Source of the DNA: Lysobacter sp. 5GHs7-4
GTDB taxonomy: Bacteria; Pseudomonadota; Gammaproteobacteria; Xanthomonadales; Xanthomonadaceae
Assembly: GCF_021284765.1 (NCBI RefSeq)
Contig: NZ_CP089924.1
Span: 372,001-436,000, forward strand
Direction: 5' to 3'
Length of the DNA: 64,000 nucleotides
The first letter of the stretch is position 1. Each line of letters begins with the position of its first letter. Both the position numbers and the translations under genes were made by a program. Positions 41,579 through 51,200 of the stretch are shown here, one piece after another. Below the pieces are notes generated by a model. The model worked only from the letters and a program-made list of their open reading frames with translations. It ran no database searches and was not told the origin of the DNA.

Positions 41579-42934
41579 ATGGCCGAAACCCCGCTGCTGC
41601 TGACCTTGTTGTTGATCGCCGTGCTGGTGGCGATCGTGCTGCTGATCGTGCTGTTGCTGCGCAAGCCCGACGGGCGGCTGGAGCAGTCGCTGCGCGAGGA
41701 GCAGCGCGAGGGGCGCGGCGAGCTGCGCCAGCAGCTGGACAGCCTGTCGGCGGCGCAGGAGCAGCGCATCGAGGGCTTCGGCGGGCGCCTGACCGAACTG
41801 ACCCGCAGCACCGACCAGCGCCTGGACGTGCTGCGCGAGGCGCTGACCGAGGACGCGCGCAAGGCGCGCGGTGAGGCGGCCGAGTTGCAGCAGCGTTTCG
41901 CCGAAGGCCTGGGCCAGCGTCTGAGCGAACTCACCCAACGCAACGAACTGCGCATCGGCGAGCTGCGCACCACGCTGGAACAGCGCCTGCGCGAACTGCA
42001 GGCCGACAACACCGGTCAGCTCGAAAAGATGCGCGCCACCGTCGACGAGAAGCTGCAGACCACGCTGGAGACGCGCCTGGGCGAATCCTTCCGATTGGTG
42101 TCCGAGCGCCTGGAACAGGTGCAGCGCGGCCTGGGCGAGATGCAGCAGCTAGCCAGCGGCGTCGGCGATCTCAAGCGCGTGCTGACCAACGTCAAGACCC
42201 GCGGCACCTTCGGCGAAGTGCAACTGGGCGCGCTGCTGGAGCAGGTGCTGACGATCGAGCAGTACGACAGCAACGTCGCCACCGTGCCCGGCAGCGGCGA
42301 GCGCGTGGAGTACGCGGTGCGCCTGCCCGGCAGCGCGCCGGAACTGCCGATCCGGCTGCCGATCGACGCCAAATTCCCGCGCGAGGATTACGAGCGCATG
42401 CTCGATGCGCAGGACCGCGCCGATGCCGAGGCGCTGGCCTTGGCGGCCGCGGGACTGGAGCGTCAGGTCAAGGTCGAGGCCAAGCGCATTCGCGACAAGT
42501 ACCTGGCGCCGCCGCACACCACCGACTTCGCGCTGCTGTTCCTGCCCACCGAAGGTTTGTACGCCGAGGTGCTGCGGCGCCCGGGCTTGTTCGAAACCTT
42601 GCAGCGCGATTTCCGCGTCACCCTGGTCGGGCCGACCACCTTGCTGGCGCTGCTCAACAGCCTGCAGATGGGCTTTCGCACGCTGGCGATCGAGCAGCGT
42701 TCCAGCGAGGTCTGGCAACTGCTGGGCGCGGTCAAGAACGAGTTCGGCAAGTTCGCGGGCGTGTTGGAAAAAACCCGCACGCAGCTGGATACGGTACGCA
42801 ACAGCATCGACGCGGCCGGCGTGCGCACGCGCGCGATCGAGCGCCGGCTCAAGGGCGTGGAAAGCCTGCCGGCCGACGAGGCGCGGCGTTTGCTGGGTAA
42901 CGACGATGGCGCCGAGGGCGACGACGAGGCCTGA
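41579..42934 (+). CDS. rmuC: DNA recombination protein RmuC
   Basis: 451 residues. An N-terminal membrane anchor (LLLTLLLIAVLVAIVLLIVLLL), a long coiled-coil (about 35-190), then the conserved nuclease-like core: GTFGEVQLGALLEQVL, LPIRLPIDAKFPREDYERML, RDKYLAPPHTTDFALLFLPTEGLYAEVL, LVGPTTLLALLNSLQMGFRTLAIEQ. RmuC limits sequence inversions at inverted repeats, apt in a genome so rich in them. Confidence 0.95.
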   Translation: MAETPLLLTLLLIAVLVAIVLLIVLLLRKPDGRLEQSLREEQREGRGELRQQLDSLSAAQEQRIEGFGGRLTELTRSTDQRLDVLREALTEDARKARGEAAELQQRFAEGLGQRLSELTQRNELRIGELRTTLEQRLRELQADNTGQLEKMRATVDEKLQTTLETRLGESFRLVSERLEQVQRGLGEMQQLASGVGDLKRVLTNVKTRGTFGEVQLGALLEQVLTIEQYDSNVATVPGSGERVEYAVRLPGSAPELPIRLPIDAKFPREDYERMLDAQDRADAEALALAAAGLERQVKVEAKRIRDKYLAPPHTTDFALLFLPTEGLYAEVLRRPGLFETLQRDFRVTLVGPTTLLALLNSLQMGFRTLAIEQRSSEVWQLLGAVKNEFGKFAGVLEKTRTQLDTVRNSIDAAGVRTRAIERRLKGVESLPADEARRLLGNDDGAEGDDEA

Positions 42935-42975
42935 GCCGGGCGTCGACGGTGCAAGTGGGTCGGCTTTGCTTTCTG

Positions 42976-43000
42976 TGGGAGCGACGTAAGTCGCGATGGA
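42976..43000 (+). repeat. REP-like hairpin unit (GGGAGCGAC type)
   Basis: GTGGGAGCGAC-GTAA-GTCGCGATGG: a 5-bp stem GCGAC/GTCGC with a GNRA tetraloop. Same family as the pair at 9654-9734. Confidence 0.75.
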
Positions 43001-43099
43001 TCCCGAGCTCCATCGCCTGCGCGGCATGGCGACTATGCGGTTCGCCTTCGGTTCCCCGCATCCTGCGAACGGTCGCGATGTGGAGTTGCGGCGCTGCGC

Positions 43100-43291
43100 T
43101 GCCCTCACCCCAACCCGCACCCGGCCCGACCGCACAGCGGTCGGGCGTTCGGTGCAGCGCGAGCCAATGGCTCGCAAGCGCTGTCCCTCACCCCGCAAGC
43201 GGGAGAGGGGCTCAGTCGAGCTTGGAATGTGAGTTGCGCCGCGCTTTAAAAGCCCCTCTCCCGCTTGCGGGAGAGGAGTTGGGGTGAGGGC
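43100..43291 (+). repeat. Long composite dispersed repeat, copy 2, with extra terminal hairpin
   Basis: Matches the 38071-38215 element in inverse orientation: CCGACCGCACAGCGGTCGG, CAAGCGCTGTCCCTCACCCC and CCGCAAGCGGGAGAGGGG. At its right end CCCCTCTCCCGCTTGCGGGAG (complementary to the preceding arm) adds a second hairpin. It fills the gap between the convergent rmuC and mlaA genes. Confidence 0.75.
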
Positions 43292-43297
43292 GGCACT

Positions 43298-44560
43298 TCA
43301 GCGGTTGTAATTCGCGTCCGTCGGCAGGATCGGCATCGCGTCCGCCGGCACGCTGGGGTTGCTGTCGTCGCGCAGGTAGTCCGGCAGGCCGTTGTCCTCG
43401 GCGTCCATGCGGTCGCCGAAGATCTGGTAGTCGCGGCGCTGCATCCACGAATCGCGCACCAGGGTGTAGTCGTCCTCGGCGCCTTCGCGCAGGGCGTCGG
43501 TGGGCAGCAGCTGGGCGCGCACGTCGACCAGTTGCAGGCCCTGGATCGGGATGCGGATGCGGTCGCGCTCGACCTTGCGCAGCGGGCTCAGCGGCGCGTC
43601 GCCGACCGCGCCGAAGGCGTCGCGCACGGTGCGCGGACCGAACAGCGGCAGTTCCAGGTAACGCGAGCGCTTCCAGCCCCAGATGCCCAGGGTCTGGCCG
43701 AAGTCCTCGCTGCGGTTGGGCAGCTTGGCGTCGCTGGCCGGATCGAAGATGCCACCGATGCCGACCGTGCTGTTGAGCGCGAAGCGGCCCAGCGACTGCG
43801 CGGCCTGCTTGGGCTTGCCCTGCAGCAGCGCGTTCACCGCCGACACCGGCTGGCCGAGGTTGTTGAAGAAGTTGCTCACGCCCAAGCGCACCGGGCGCGG
43901 CACCACGCGCACGTAAGCGCGCGCGAGCGGCTTGGCGATGATGCGGTCGACCGCGTTGTTGAAGCGGTGCATCTTGCGGTTGTAGCCCTGCCACGGGTCG
44001 TAGATGGTCGGCAGCGAGGCCGGCGCGGGCAGGGTCGGGTCGGCGACCGGGTCGTATTCCTGCGACTGCGCGCCGTAGAGCGCGTCGAAGTCGCGCTCGG
44101 CGTCGGTGCGCGGATCGGTCGCTTGCGCGGCGGCAGTGCCGGCATCGGCCGCCGTGTCGGATGCGGCCTGCACCTGCTCCGGCGCGGACGCGTCGAGCGC
44201 CGATATCGGTTCGGCCTCGGCAGCAGCGCTGCGCGCGTTCGAGGCGTCGGCCGCCGCGGTGGCCGACGCTTCCGCATCGGCTTTGGCCGTGGCCGCCTCG
44301 CGCGCGGCCGCTTCGGCTTCGGTTTCGACGGGCGCCGTCGTGCCTTCGGCCACGTCGGCCTGCGCCGGGGCCGAAGGCGCGATGCCGGTCGCGCCGTCTT
44401 CGATCTTCAACCGGCACGCCAGCGCGGCATCCGCGCTGCCGTCGCCGGCAGCCAGACAGGATTCGTAGGTCTTACGTTGCTGCGCCGACATCTGCTGGGC
44501 GTGGGCGGCCAGCGGCAACAGCACCAGGGCAAGAGCGATTACGGGGGAGGGGGAGCGCAT
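43298..44560 (-). CDS. mlaA: MlaA/VacJ-family outer-membrane lipid asymmetry protein
   Basis: 420 residues. MlaA core from about residue 190: DPWQGYNRKMHRFNNAVDRIIAKPLARAYVRVVPRPVRLGVSNFFNNLGQP, then VGIGGIFDPASDAKLPNRSEDFGQTLGIWGW and RTVRDAFGAVGD. It pulls misplaced phospholipids out of the outer membrane's outer leaflet. Two oddities. The signal peptide ends in AAHAQQ (signal peptidase I type) with no lipobox Cys, although E. coli MlaA is a lipoprotein. Also, about 140 residues of Ala/Glu/Thr-rich low-complexity linker precede the core. It is 74 bp downstream of mlaB on the same strand. Confidence 0.92.
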   Translation of the reverse strand: MRSPSPVIALALVLLPLAAHAQQMSAQQRKTYESCLAAGDGSADAALACRLKIEDGATGIAPSAPAQADVAEGTTAPVETEAEAAAREAATAKADAEASATAAADASNARSAAAEAEPISALDASAPEQVQAASDTAADAGTAAAQATDPRTDAERDFDALYGAQSQEYDPVADPTLPAPASLPTIYDPWQGYNRKMHRFNNAVDRIIAKPLARAYVRVVPRPVRLGVSNFFNNLGQPVSAVNALLQGKPKQAAQSLGRFALNSTVGIGGIFDPASDAKLPNRSEDFGQTLGIWGWKRSRYLELPLFGPRTVRDAFGAVGDAPLSPLRKVERDRIRIPIQGLQLVDVRAQLLPTDALREGAEDDYTLVRDSWMQRRDYQIFGDRMDAEDNGLPDYLRDDSNPSVPADAMPILPTDANYNR

Positions 44561-44634
44561 GGTCGCAGTCTATTCGCTAGGGGCGGCCCGGCCACGTCCA
44601 TAAGGCGTTGGCGACCGCAACGGTGTGTTTGGGA

Positions 44635-44916
44635 TCAGCTGGAAAAGCCCAGTCCCTCGTCGAGTCGGTAGGCGGCGCGCAGCTCGCTCAAGCCCGGCGG
44701 CGCGCCGATCACGCCGATATCCGGCGCGCGCGCGGCGAGTTCGGCCAGCAGCGCCAAACCGGCGCTGTCGACCGCGCTGACCGCGCTCAGGTCCAGGCGG
44801 CGCAGATCCTTCAGCAAGGGCTGCGCCTGCCGCCACAACCCGGCCACCGCCGCGCGCTCAAGCGCGCCGGCGAACACCAGCGCCTCGCCTTCGCGTCGGA
44901 CCGTGGCCGCGCTCAT
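44635..44916 (-). CDS. mlaB: MlaB STAS-domain protein
   Basis: 93 residues, a lone STAS domain (EALVFAGALERAAVAGLW, LRRLDLSAVSAVDSAGLALLAELAAR). MlaB stabilises and activates the MlaFE ABC transporter in the cytosol. The DSAGLALL helix with Ser is intact. It starts 2 bp after the mlaC stop. Confidence 0.88.
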   Translation of the reverse strand: MSAATVRREGEALVFAGALERAAVAGLWRQAQPLLKDLRRLDLSAVSAVDSAGLALLAELAARAPDIGVIGAPPGLSELRAAYRLDEGLGFSS

Positions 44917-44918
44917 GC

Positions 44919-45575
44919 TCAGTTGCCCTGGGCCTGCGCCTGCAGACGGCCGGCCTGGATGTCGGCGGCGACCTGGGCGATGGTCTTTTGCTTGAGCGGG
45001 GTGTCGAACTGATTGCGGAAGGTCTGCACGAAGCTCACGCCCTCCACCATCACGTCGAACACCTTCCAGTTGCTGCCGACCTTGCGCATCAGGTAATCCA
45101 CCGGCACCGGCTCGCCGCCCTGGCGCAGGAACTCGCTGGACACCTTGACGATGGCGCCGCCGCGCAGCGGGGTTTCGGACTTGATCCGCACCTTGAGCTT
45201 GGCGTTGAAGTCCAGCAGCGAGGAGCCGTAGCGCTGCATCAGGCTGGTGCTGAGCGCATCGGCGAACAGCTTGACGTCGGCGTCGGAGGCGCCGCGGCCG
45301 TGCGTGCCCAGGACCAGGCGCGCCGCGTAGTCGCGGTCGAACATCTGGTTGAACTCGGTGCTGATGAACTGGCTCAGCGCGGCGCGGTTCTTGATGAACT
45401 CGGCGCGGCGCGATTCCAGCGTGCTCAGGATGCGGGTGCTGTTGCTGAGCACCATCTGGCTGGGCGAGCCGGCTTGCGCGGTGGCGGCCGGCTGCGCGGT
45501 CTGCGCGAACACGGCGGCCGGCGCGGCGGCGAGCAGCGCCGAGGCGATCAGCAGGGAAATGAAAGTGCGCTTCAT
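44919..45575 (-). CDS. mlaC: MlaC periplasmic phospholipid-binding protein
   Basis: 218 residues. Signal peptide MKRTFISLLIASALLAAAPAAVFA. Tgt2/MlaC domain with LSQFISTEFNQMFDRDYAARLVLG, the conserved GSSLLDFNAKLKVRI, and VPVDYLMRKVGSNWKVFDVMVEGVSFVQTFRNQF. It shuttles phospholipids between MlaA and the MlaFEDB complex. Its ATG overlaps the mlaD stop (ATGA). Confidence 0.93.
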   Translation of the reverse strand: MKRTFISLLIASALLAAAPAAVFAQTAQPAATAQAGSPSQMVLSNSTRILSTLESRRAEFIKNRAALSQFISTEFNQMFDRDYAARLVLGTHGRGASDADVKLFADALSTSLMQRYGSSLLDFNAKLKVRIKSETPLRGGAIVKVSSEFLRQGGEPVPVDYLMRKVGSNWKVFDVMVEGVSFVQTFRNQFDTPLKQKTIAQVAADIQAGRLQAQAQGN

Positions 45576-46150
45576 GGCTTCTTCTCGTCTTGGGTGGGGG
45601 CGGCGTCGCCTTGCGGGGCATCGCCTTGCAAATACGCCGGTACGTCTTCGGTGGCGGGTGTCGCGGCGTCCTTCTTGTCGCCGCCCTGGGCGCCGCCGCC
45701 GCTGAACATGTACTTGCCGACCAGCTGGATCAGGTCGACCGCGGGTTGGGTCAGGAAGATCTCGTCGCCGGGCTTCAGCGATTCGGGATCGCCGCCCGGG
45801 GTCAGGCCGATATAGCTCTCGCCGAGCAGACCGCTGGTGAAGATGCCGGCTGAGGTGTCGGCGGGAAGATCCTTGTACTGGCTGTTGATATCCAGGGTGA
45901 CCTTGGACTCGAAGGTCTTGGGGTCCAGCTCGATGTGCGACACCTGGCCCACCGCGACGCCGCCGATCTTGACCGGCGCGTTCGGGCGCAGCGCGCCGAT
46001 GGTGGTGAAGCGGGCCTTGAGCGCGTAGCTGTCGCCGCCGAAGCCCCACTTGCCGTTGGTGGAGGCGATCGCCAGCACCAGCAGCGAGGCCAGGGCGAGC
46101 AACAGGAACGCGCCGACGGCGAATTCGATGCGGGGACTGCGCACGGACAT
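45572..46150 (-). CDS. mlaD: MlaD MCE-domain protein
   Basis: 192 residues. A membrane helix FAVGAFLLLALASLLVLAIAS near the N-terminus, then one MCE domain (YALKARFTTIGALRPNAPVKIGGVAVGQVSHIELDPKTFE, GLLGESYIGLTPG) forming the periplasmic hexameric ring. A low-complexity Asp/Ala/Pro tail follows. The ATG at 46150 is favoured because the frame upstream carries no family sequence. Confidence 0.93.
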   Translation of the reverse strand: MSVRSPRIEFAVGAFLLLALASLLVLAIASTNGKWGFGGDSYALKARFTTIGALRPNAPVKIGGVAVGQVSHIELDPKTFESKVTLDINSQYKDLPADTSAGIFTSGLLGESYIGLTPGGDPESLKPGDEIFLTQPAVDLIQLVGKYMFSGGGAQGGDKKDAATPATEDVPAYLQGDAPQGDAAPTQDEKKP

Positions 46151-46246
46151 GAGGTGGATCTCCAAGTACCGATCGTTAACCGCCAAGAGCGGGTGTTGCA
46201 TTGGAAAGTCCGCGCCTGGAGGCACGGGTGCTTGCGACGGAATTCG

Positions 46247-46996
46247 TTATTGGAACAACAGCGCGGACATGACGAAGTTGAACATCAGCACCAGCAGCGA
46301 GGCGTTGACCACTGCCTTGGTGGTGGCGACCGAGGTGCCTTCGATGGTCGGCTCGGCGTGGTAGCCGACGTAGGCCGCGACCAGCGCCGAGGTGGCGCCG
46401 AACACGCCCGACTTCAACAAGGCCACGCAGAAGTCGTCGACGAAATCGACGTTGTCCTTCAGCGCCGGCCAGAAGTAGCCCGGGTCCAGGCCGATCACGT
46501 GCACGGCCTCCAGATAGCTGGCGGCGATCGCGAAGCTGCAGAAGAAACCGGTCAGCAGCGGCACGCTCAGCACCGCCGCCCAGAAGCGCGGCGCGACCGC
46601 CTTGCCGACCGGATCGATCGCCATCAGGCCCAGCGCGGTGATCTGGTCGGTGGCGCGCATCAGGCCCAGTTCGGCGGCGATCGAGCTGCCGGCGCGGCCG
46701 ATGAACAGCAGGGCGGTCAGCACCGGGCCGAGTTCGCGGTACAGCGACAGGCCCAGCAGGGTGCTCAGCGAGTTGCTGGCGCCGAAGGTGGCGAGCGTGC
46801 GGTAGCCCTGCAGGGTCAGCACCAGACCCACGAACGCGCCGCCAACGGCGATGATCGGCAGCGAACGCGCACCGATCTTGTAGATTTCGCGAATCAGCTC
46901 GCGGAAGAAGTCCGGGGTCGGCTTGGAGGCCCGGAACACCGACAGGGTGAACAGGCCGGCGCGGCCGAGCTGGCGGGTGGCGTCGACGAAGGCCAT
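46247..46996 (-). CDS. mlaE: MlaE ABC transporter permease
   Basis: 249 residues with about six hydrophobic helices. Family signatures: IYKIGARSLPIIAVGGAFVGLVLTLQGY, GLSLYRELGPVLTALLFIGRAGSSIAAELGLMRATDQITALGLMAIDPV and FDPGYFWPALK-like loop (GLDPGYFWPALKD). It forms the membrane part of MlaFEDB. Its start overlaps the mlaF stop by 1 bp. Confidence 0.95.
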   Translation of the reverse strand: MAFVDATRQLGRAGLFTLSVFRASKPTPDFFRELIREIYKIGARSLPIIAVGGAFVGLVLTLQGYRTLATFGASNSLSTLLGLSLYRELGPVLTALLFIGRAGSSIAAELGLMRATDQITALGLMAIDPVGKAVAPRFWAAVLSVPLLTGFFCSFAIAASYLEAVHVIGLDPGYFWPALKDNVDFVDDFCVALLKSGVFGATSALVAAYVGYHAEPTIEGTSVATTKAVVNASLLVLMFNFVMSALLFQ

Positions 46997-47784
46997 CAGG
47001 CGGCCTCCGCCGTGCGCGGCGCGGCGTCGAACGCGATCGGGCCGTCGGGTTGGCCGCGCAGGAACTGCTGTACCAGCGGGTCGGTGCTGGCTTCCAGCTG
47101 CGCCGGCGTGCCGGAGAAGACGATGCCGCCGTTGGCGATCACGATGGCGTGGTCGGCCACCGGCAGGGTTTCGTGGACGTGGTGGGTCACGATGATGCTG
47201 GTCAGGCCCAGGGTGTCGTTGAGGCGGCGCACCAGGCTCATGACCACGCCCGAGGCGATCGGGTCCAGCCCGGTCAGCGGTTCGTCGTAGATCATCAGCG
47301 GCGGGTCCAGCGCCAGCGCGCGCGCCAGCGCGACCCGGCGCGCCATGCCGCCGGAGAGTTCGCGCGGATAGGCGTCGGCGGCCGCGCGCAGGCCGACCGC
47401 GTTGAGCTTCATCAGCACCAGGCGGCGGATCAGCGCGTCGGGCAGGTCGGTGTGGGTGCGCAGCGGCAGGGCCACGTTCTCGGCCGCGGTGAGGTCGGTA
47501 AGCAGGCCGTTGCCCTGCAGCAGCACGCCCAGACCCTTGCGCAGCTCCAGCAGCGCGCGCGAACGGTGCGGCACGTCCTGGCCCAGCACTTCGACGCGGC
47601 CCGCGGCCGGCGCGAGTTCGCCGGTCAGCGCCGACAGCAGCGTCGACTTGCCGCTGCCCGACGGGCCCAGCACGGCGACGATGCTGCCGCGCGGCACCGA
47701 CAGGTTGATGTCGCGCAGCACGGCGCGTCCGCCGCGATCCAGTCGCAGGTCGGTCAGGCGGACGATGGGCGTTTCGGTGCTCAT
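46996..47784 (-). CDS. mlaF: MlaF ABC transporter ATP-binding protein
   Basis: 262 residues. Walker A GPSGSGKST, Q-loop LLQGNGLLTDLTAAENVALPLR, signature RELSGGMARRVALARALALDPPLMIYDEPLTGLDPI (signature plus Walker B), and the H-loop VTHHVHE. It is the first gene of the mlaFEDCB-mlaA series. A PmrA-like box lies 175 bp upstream of the start. Confidence 0.95.
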   Translation of the reverse strand: MSTETPIVRLTDLRLDRGGRAVLRDINLSVPRGSIVAVLGPSGSGKSTLLSALTGELAPAAGRVEVLGQDVPHRSRALLELRKGLGVLLQGNGLLTDLTAAENVALPLRTHTDLPDALIRRLVLMKLNAVGLRAAADAYPRELSGGMARRVALARALALDPPLMIYDEPLTGLDPIASGVVMSLVRRLNDTLGLTSIIVTHHVHETLPVADHAIVIANGGIVFSGTPAQLEASTDPLVQQFLRGQPDGPIAFDAAPRTAEAA

Positions 47785-47958
47785 GCGTGGGGCGTGATCC
47801 GGAAAAGTGCGGCCGCGGCGGCCGGACGGGGACGCAAGTGTCGGCAGCTTGGCGTGCGGAGGCTGAACGGGGGATGCAGCGCGGTCATTGTCGCAGGTTA
47901 GACGGCGACGCTACGCCGGACGCGTCGCGATCGTGTCGTCGGATGCTGTCGGGGCCGG

Positions 47959-47975
47959 ATTAAGAAGGTTTTAAG
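47959..47975 (+). promoter_or_regulatory. PmrA-like direct-repeat box between mlaF and recC
   Basis: ATTAAG-AAGGT-TTTAAG differs from the first half-site consensus by one base (A for Y) and matches the response-regulator promoter boxes at 13378 and 13430 closely (TTAAGAAG-N-TTTTAAG shared with the first). It is 175 bp before mlaF and 267 bp before recC. Confidence 0.5.
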
Positions 47976-48103
47976 CGCGGTTGGGTGGACGCGGCGTGCC
48001 GGCGGATCCAGGGACTTCGGCGCGTGCGGGAGCGGACCGCCGAGTCTGCGCGGGTCCGCACGGCGCTACGGCGACTCTCGACGGTCGCAGGCCGACCCGG
48101 TCA

Positions 48104-48131
48104 CTGGATCCCCGCCTGCGCGGCGACGACG
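48104..48131 (-). repeat. Degraded CTGGATCCCCGC repeat
   Basis: CTGGATCCCCGCCTGCGCGG followed by CGACGACG is a mutated, inverse-oriented form of the CATCCCCGCGAAGGCGGGGATCC-type unit at 60967. The 47785-48241 gap otherwise contains the PmrA-like box and the mlaF and recC leaders. Confidence 0.45.
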
Positions 48132-48241
48132 AATCGATAGAGCGCTGGGTCGTGGTGCTTCCTGCGCTTTCCGCTCCTCTTCGCCGCAATGGCCAGCGTT
48201 CATTCCCGCTCCCCAAATCCCGATTCCGGCAAGATGTCGCG

Positions 48242-51200
48242 ATGCCCGGCCGTCCCGACTTCCGCCTCTACCACTCCAATGCGCTGGACGTGCTGGCCGG
48301 ATTGCTGGCGCAGGAGCTGCGCACGCCCGCGCCAGGGCAATCGGCGCTGGCGCCGGACGTGGTGCTGATCCCGCAGGTGGCGATGCGACGCTGGCTGCAG
48401 GCCACGCTGGCGCAGACCTACGGCATCGCCGCCAATCTGGAATTCCCGACCCCGGGCGAGTTCGTCAAGCACGTGCTCGACGCCAACGTGCCCGGCGCGG
48501 AGGACGACATCGGCGCCGAGGCGCTGCGCTGGCGCCTCTATAAGGAACTCTCGCACCCGGCCGCGCTGCGCGAGCCGGCCCTGGCCGAGCTGCGCGCCTA
48601 TCTGTCGGGCGCCGATCCGCTCAAGCCCTGGTCGCTGGCCGGCGAGTTGGCGGCCCTGTTCGAGAAGTACCAGGCCTGGCGCCGCGACTGGCTGCTGGCC
48701 TGGGACGCGGGCCAGCAGCGCGACGACGCCCAGGCCGCGCTGTGGCGCCGGGTCGCCGGCGGCCGCCTGTACCGCGCGCGCCGCATCGGCGATTACCTGG
48801 CCCGGTTCGGCAGCGACGGCCCGGACACGCCGCAGGGCCTGCCGCCGCGCCTGTTCGCGTTCGCCACGCTCAACGTCTCGCCCGACGTGCTGCGCGTGAT
48901 CGCCACCCAGGCGCGCGCCGGCGTGCTGCATTTCTATCTGCCCACGCCGACCCGCAAATACTGGGGCGACCTGACGACCTACGCCGAGCGCCGGCGCCTG
49001 GACGAGAACGGCATCGCGGCCGAGGACGAGGAAGACAATCCGCTGCTGATCGCCTGGGGCGCGGCCGGGCGCGATTTCATGGCGGTGCTGGGCGGCTACG
49101 AGGTGGTCCACCCCTCGGGCGAGATCGCCGCTTACGCCGATCCCGAAGCCGATCCCCACGACGACCCCGCCCGCGACAGCCTGCTCAAGCGACTGCAGCG
49201 CGACCTGCTGCATCGGCGCGCGCCGCCCTCGCCGGCCTGGCGCAGCCAGGTGGATCGCAGCGATCCCAGTCTGCAGGTGCACGCCTGCCACACCCGTCTG
49301 CGCGAAGTGCAGGTGCTGCACGACCAACTGCGCGGCCTGCTGGAAGACCCGCGCTTCGATCCGCCGTTACAGCCGCGCGAGATCGCCGTGCTGGCGCCCG
49401 ACATCGATCCCTACGCGCCGCACATCGCCGCGGTGTTCGGCGGCCTGGCCGGGCGTCCGGGTTTCATCCCCTACGCGCTGGCCGACGTCAGCCCGCTGGC
49501 GGCCGAACCGCTGGCCGACGTGTTCCTGCGCCTGCTCGCGTTGCCGGTGTCGCGTTTCGGCCTCAGCGAAATTCTCGATCTGCTGGCCGCGCCGGCGATC
49601 GCCGACGCCGCCGACCTGGACGCGCCAGCGCTGGAACGCCTGCACGCCTGGCTGCACGAGGCCGGCGCGCGCTGGGGCATCGACGACGCCCATCGCGCGC
49701 GCCATCAGGCCCCGGCCGACGACGCCTACACCTGGCGCTACGCCTTGGACCGCCTGCTGATCGGCCACGCCAGCGGCGGCGACGAGGACATCGCCGGCGT
49801 CGCGCCCTACACCGAGCTGGAAGGCAGCGCGCTGGATGCGTTGGATGCATTGATCCGTCTGCTGCGCGTGCTGGCGCGCAACGAACGCGCGCTGGGCGCG
49901 GCGATGACGCCGTCGGAATGGCGCGACCGCCTGCTGGGCCTGTTGCAGGCTTTGCTGCCGCGGCGCCCGCGCGACGGCGGCGACCAACGCACCCTGGAGC
50001 GCCTGCGTCTGCTGGTGGAAAGTTTCGCGCGCGAGGCCGAGCAGGCCGGTTTCGACGCGCCGGTGCCGGCCGAAGTGGTGCGCGCGCATTTTCGCGCCGC
50101 GCTCGCCGATGCCGACACGCGCGCGCCGCTGCTCACCGGCGGCGTCAGCTTCGGGCGCATGGTGCCGATGCGCCTGATCCCGTTCCGCGCCATCTGCCTG
50201 CTGGGCATGAACGACGGCGACTACCCGCGTCGCGATCCGGTCGGCGGCCTCAACCGCCTCGCCGCCGAACTGGGCACGGCCGCGCGCCGCCATGGCGACC
50301 GCTCGCTGCGCGAGGACGATCGGTTCTTGTTCCTGCAGTTGTTCGTGGCCGCGTCCGACGTCCTGTACCTGAGCTACCTGGGCGCCGATCCGCGCGACGG
50401 CAGCCTGCGCGAACCGTCGGCGCTGGTGGCCGACCTGCTGGACGCGGCGGCGCGCTATCACCAGGCGCCGGACGCGCGCGCGGCATTGACCGTGCGCGAA
50501 CCGCTGCAGCCGTTCTCGCCGGCCGCGTTCGGCGCCGGCGACGGCGTCGGCGACGGCCCCGAGCCGCGCCGCTACAGCTATCGCGCCGAATGGCGGCCGG
50601 CCGCGCAGGCCGGTGCCGGCGAGCGCCACGAACCGACGCCCTGGGCGCAAGGCGTGATGTTGCCCGCGCCCATCGAGGATGCGTCCACGGTCGCAGCGGG
50701 CGGCCCGCCGCGCATCGCGCTGGCCGATCTGCGCGCGTTCCTGCGCGATCCGCCCGGCGCCTTCCTGCGCCAGGGTCTCAACTTGCGCCTGCCCGATCCG
50801 GGCGCCGCCGTCGACGATGTCGAGCCGCTGCTGTTGCCGGGCCGCGGCCTGCAGCGTCAGCAACTGCAGCAGGCGGTGTACCAGGCGCTGCTCGACGGCC
50901 GCGCGGACGATCTGCACGCCCATCTGCGCGCACGCGCGCTGCTGCCGTCCGGCCCGCTGGGGCGGCGCCAGCTCGACAGCGTGCTGGCCGAGGTGCGGCC
51001 CTACGCCGACGCGTTCGCGCAGTGGCGCGATCGGCAGCAGTCGCAGTCGCAGCGTTTCGAACTCGAGGTGGGCGGCGCGCTGTTGCACGGGCGCATCGAC
51101 GATCTCTATCCCGCCGGCCTGGCGCGGCTGCGCTTCGGCAAATTGCACGGACCGGCGCAGATCGCGCACGGCCTGGACTGGCTGGTGTCCTCGGCGCTGG

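Noticed and set aside
47981..48241. Upstream extension of recC
   Set aside because: The added residues are unlike RecC and cover a dispersed repeat; ATG 48242 matches the family start.
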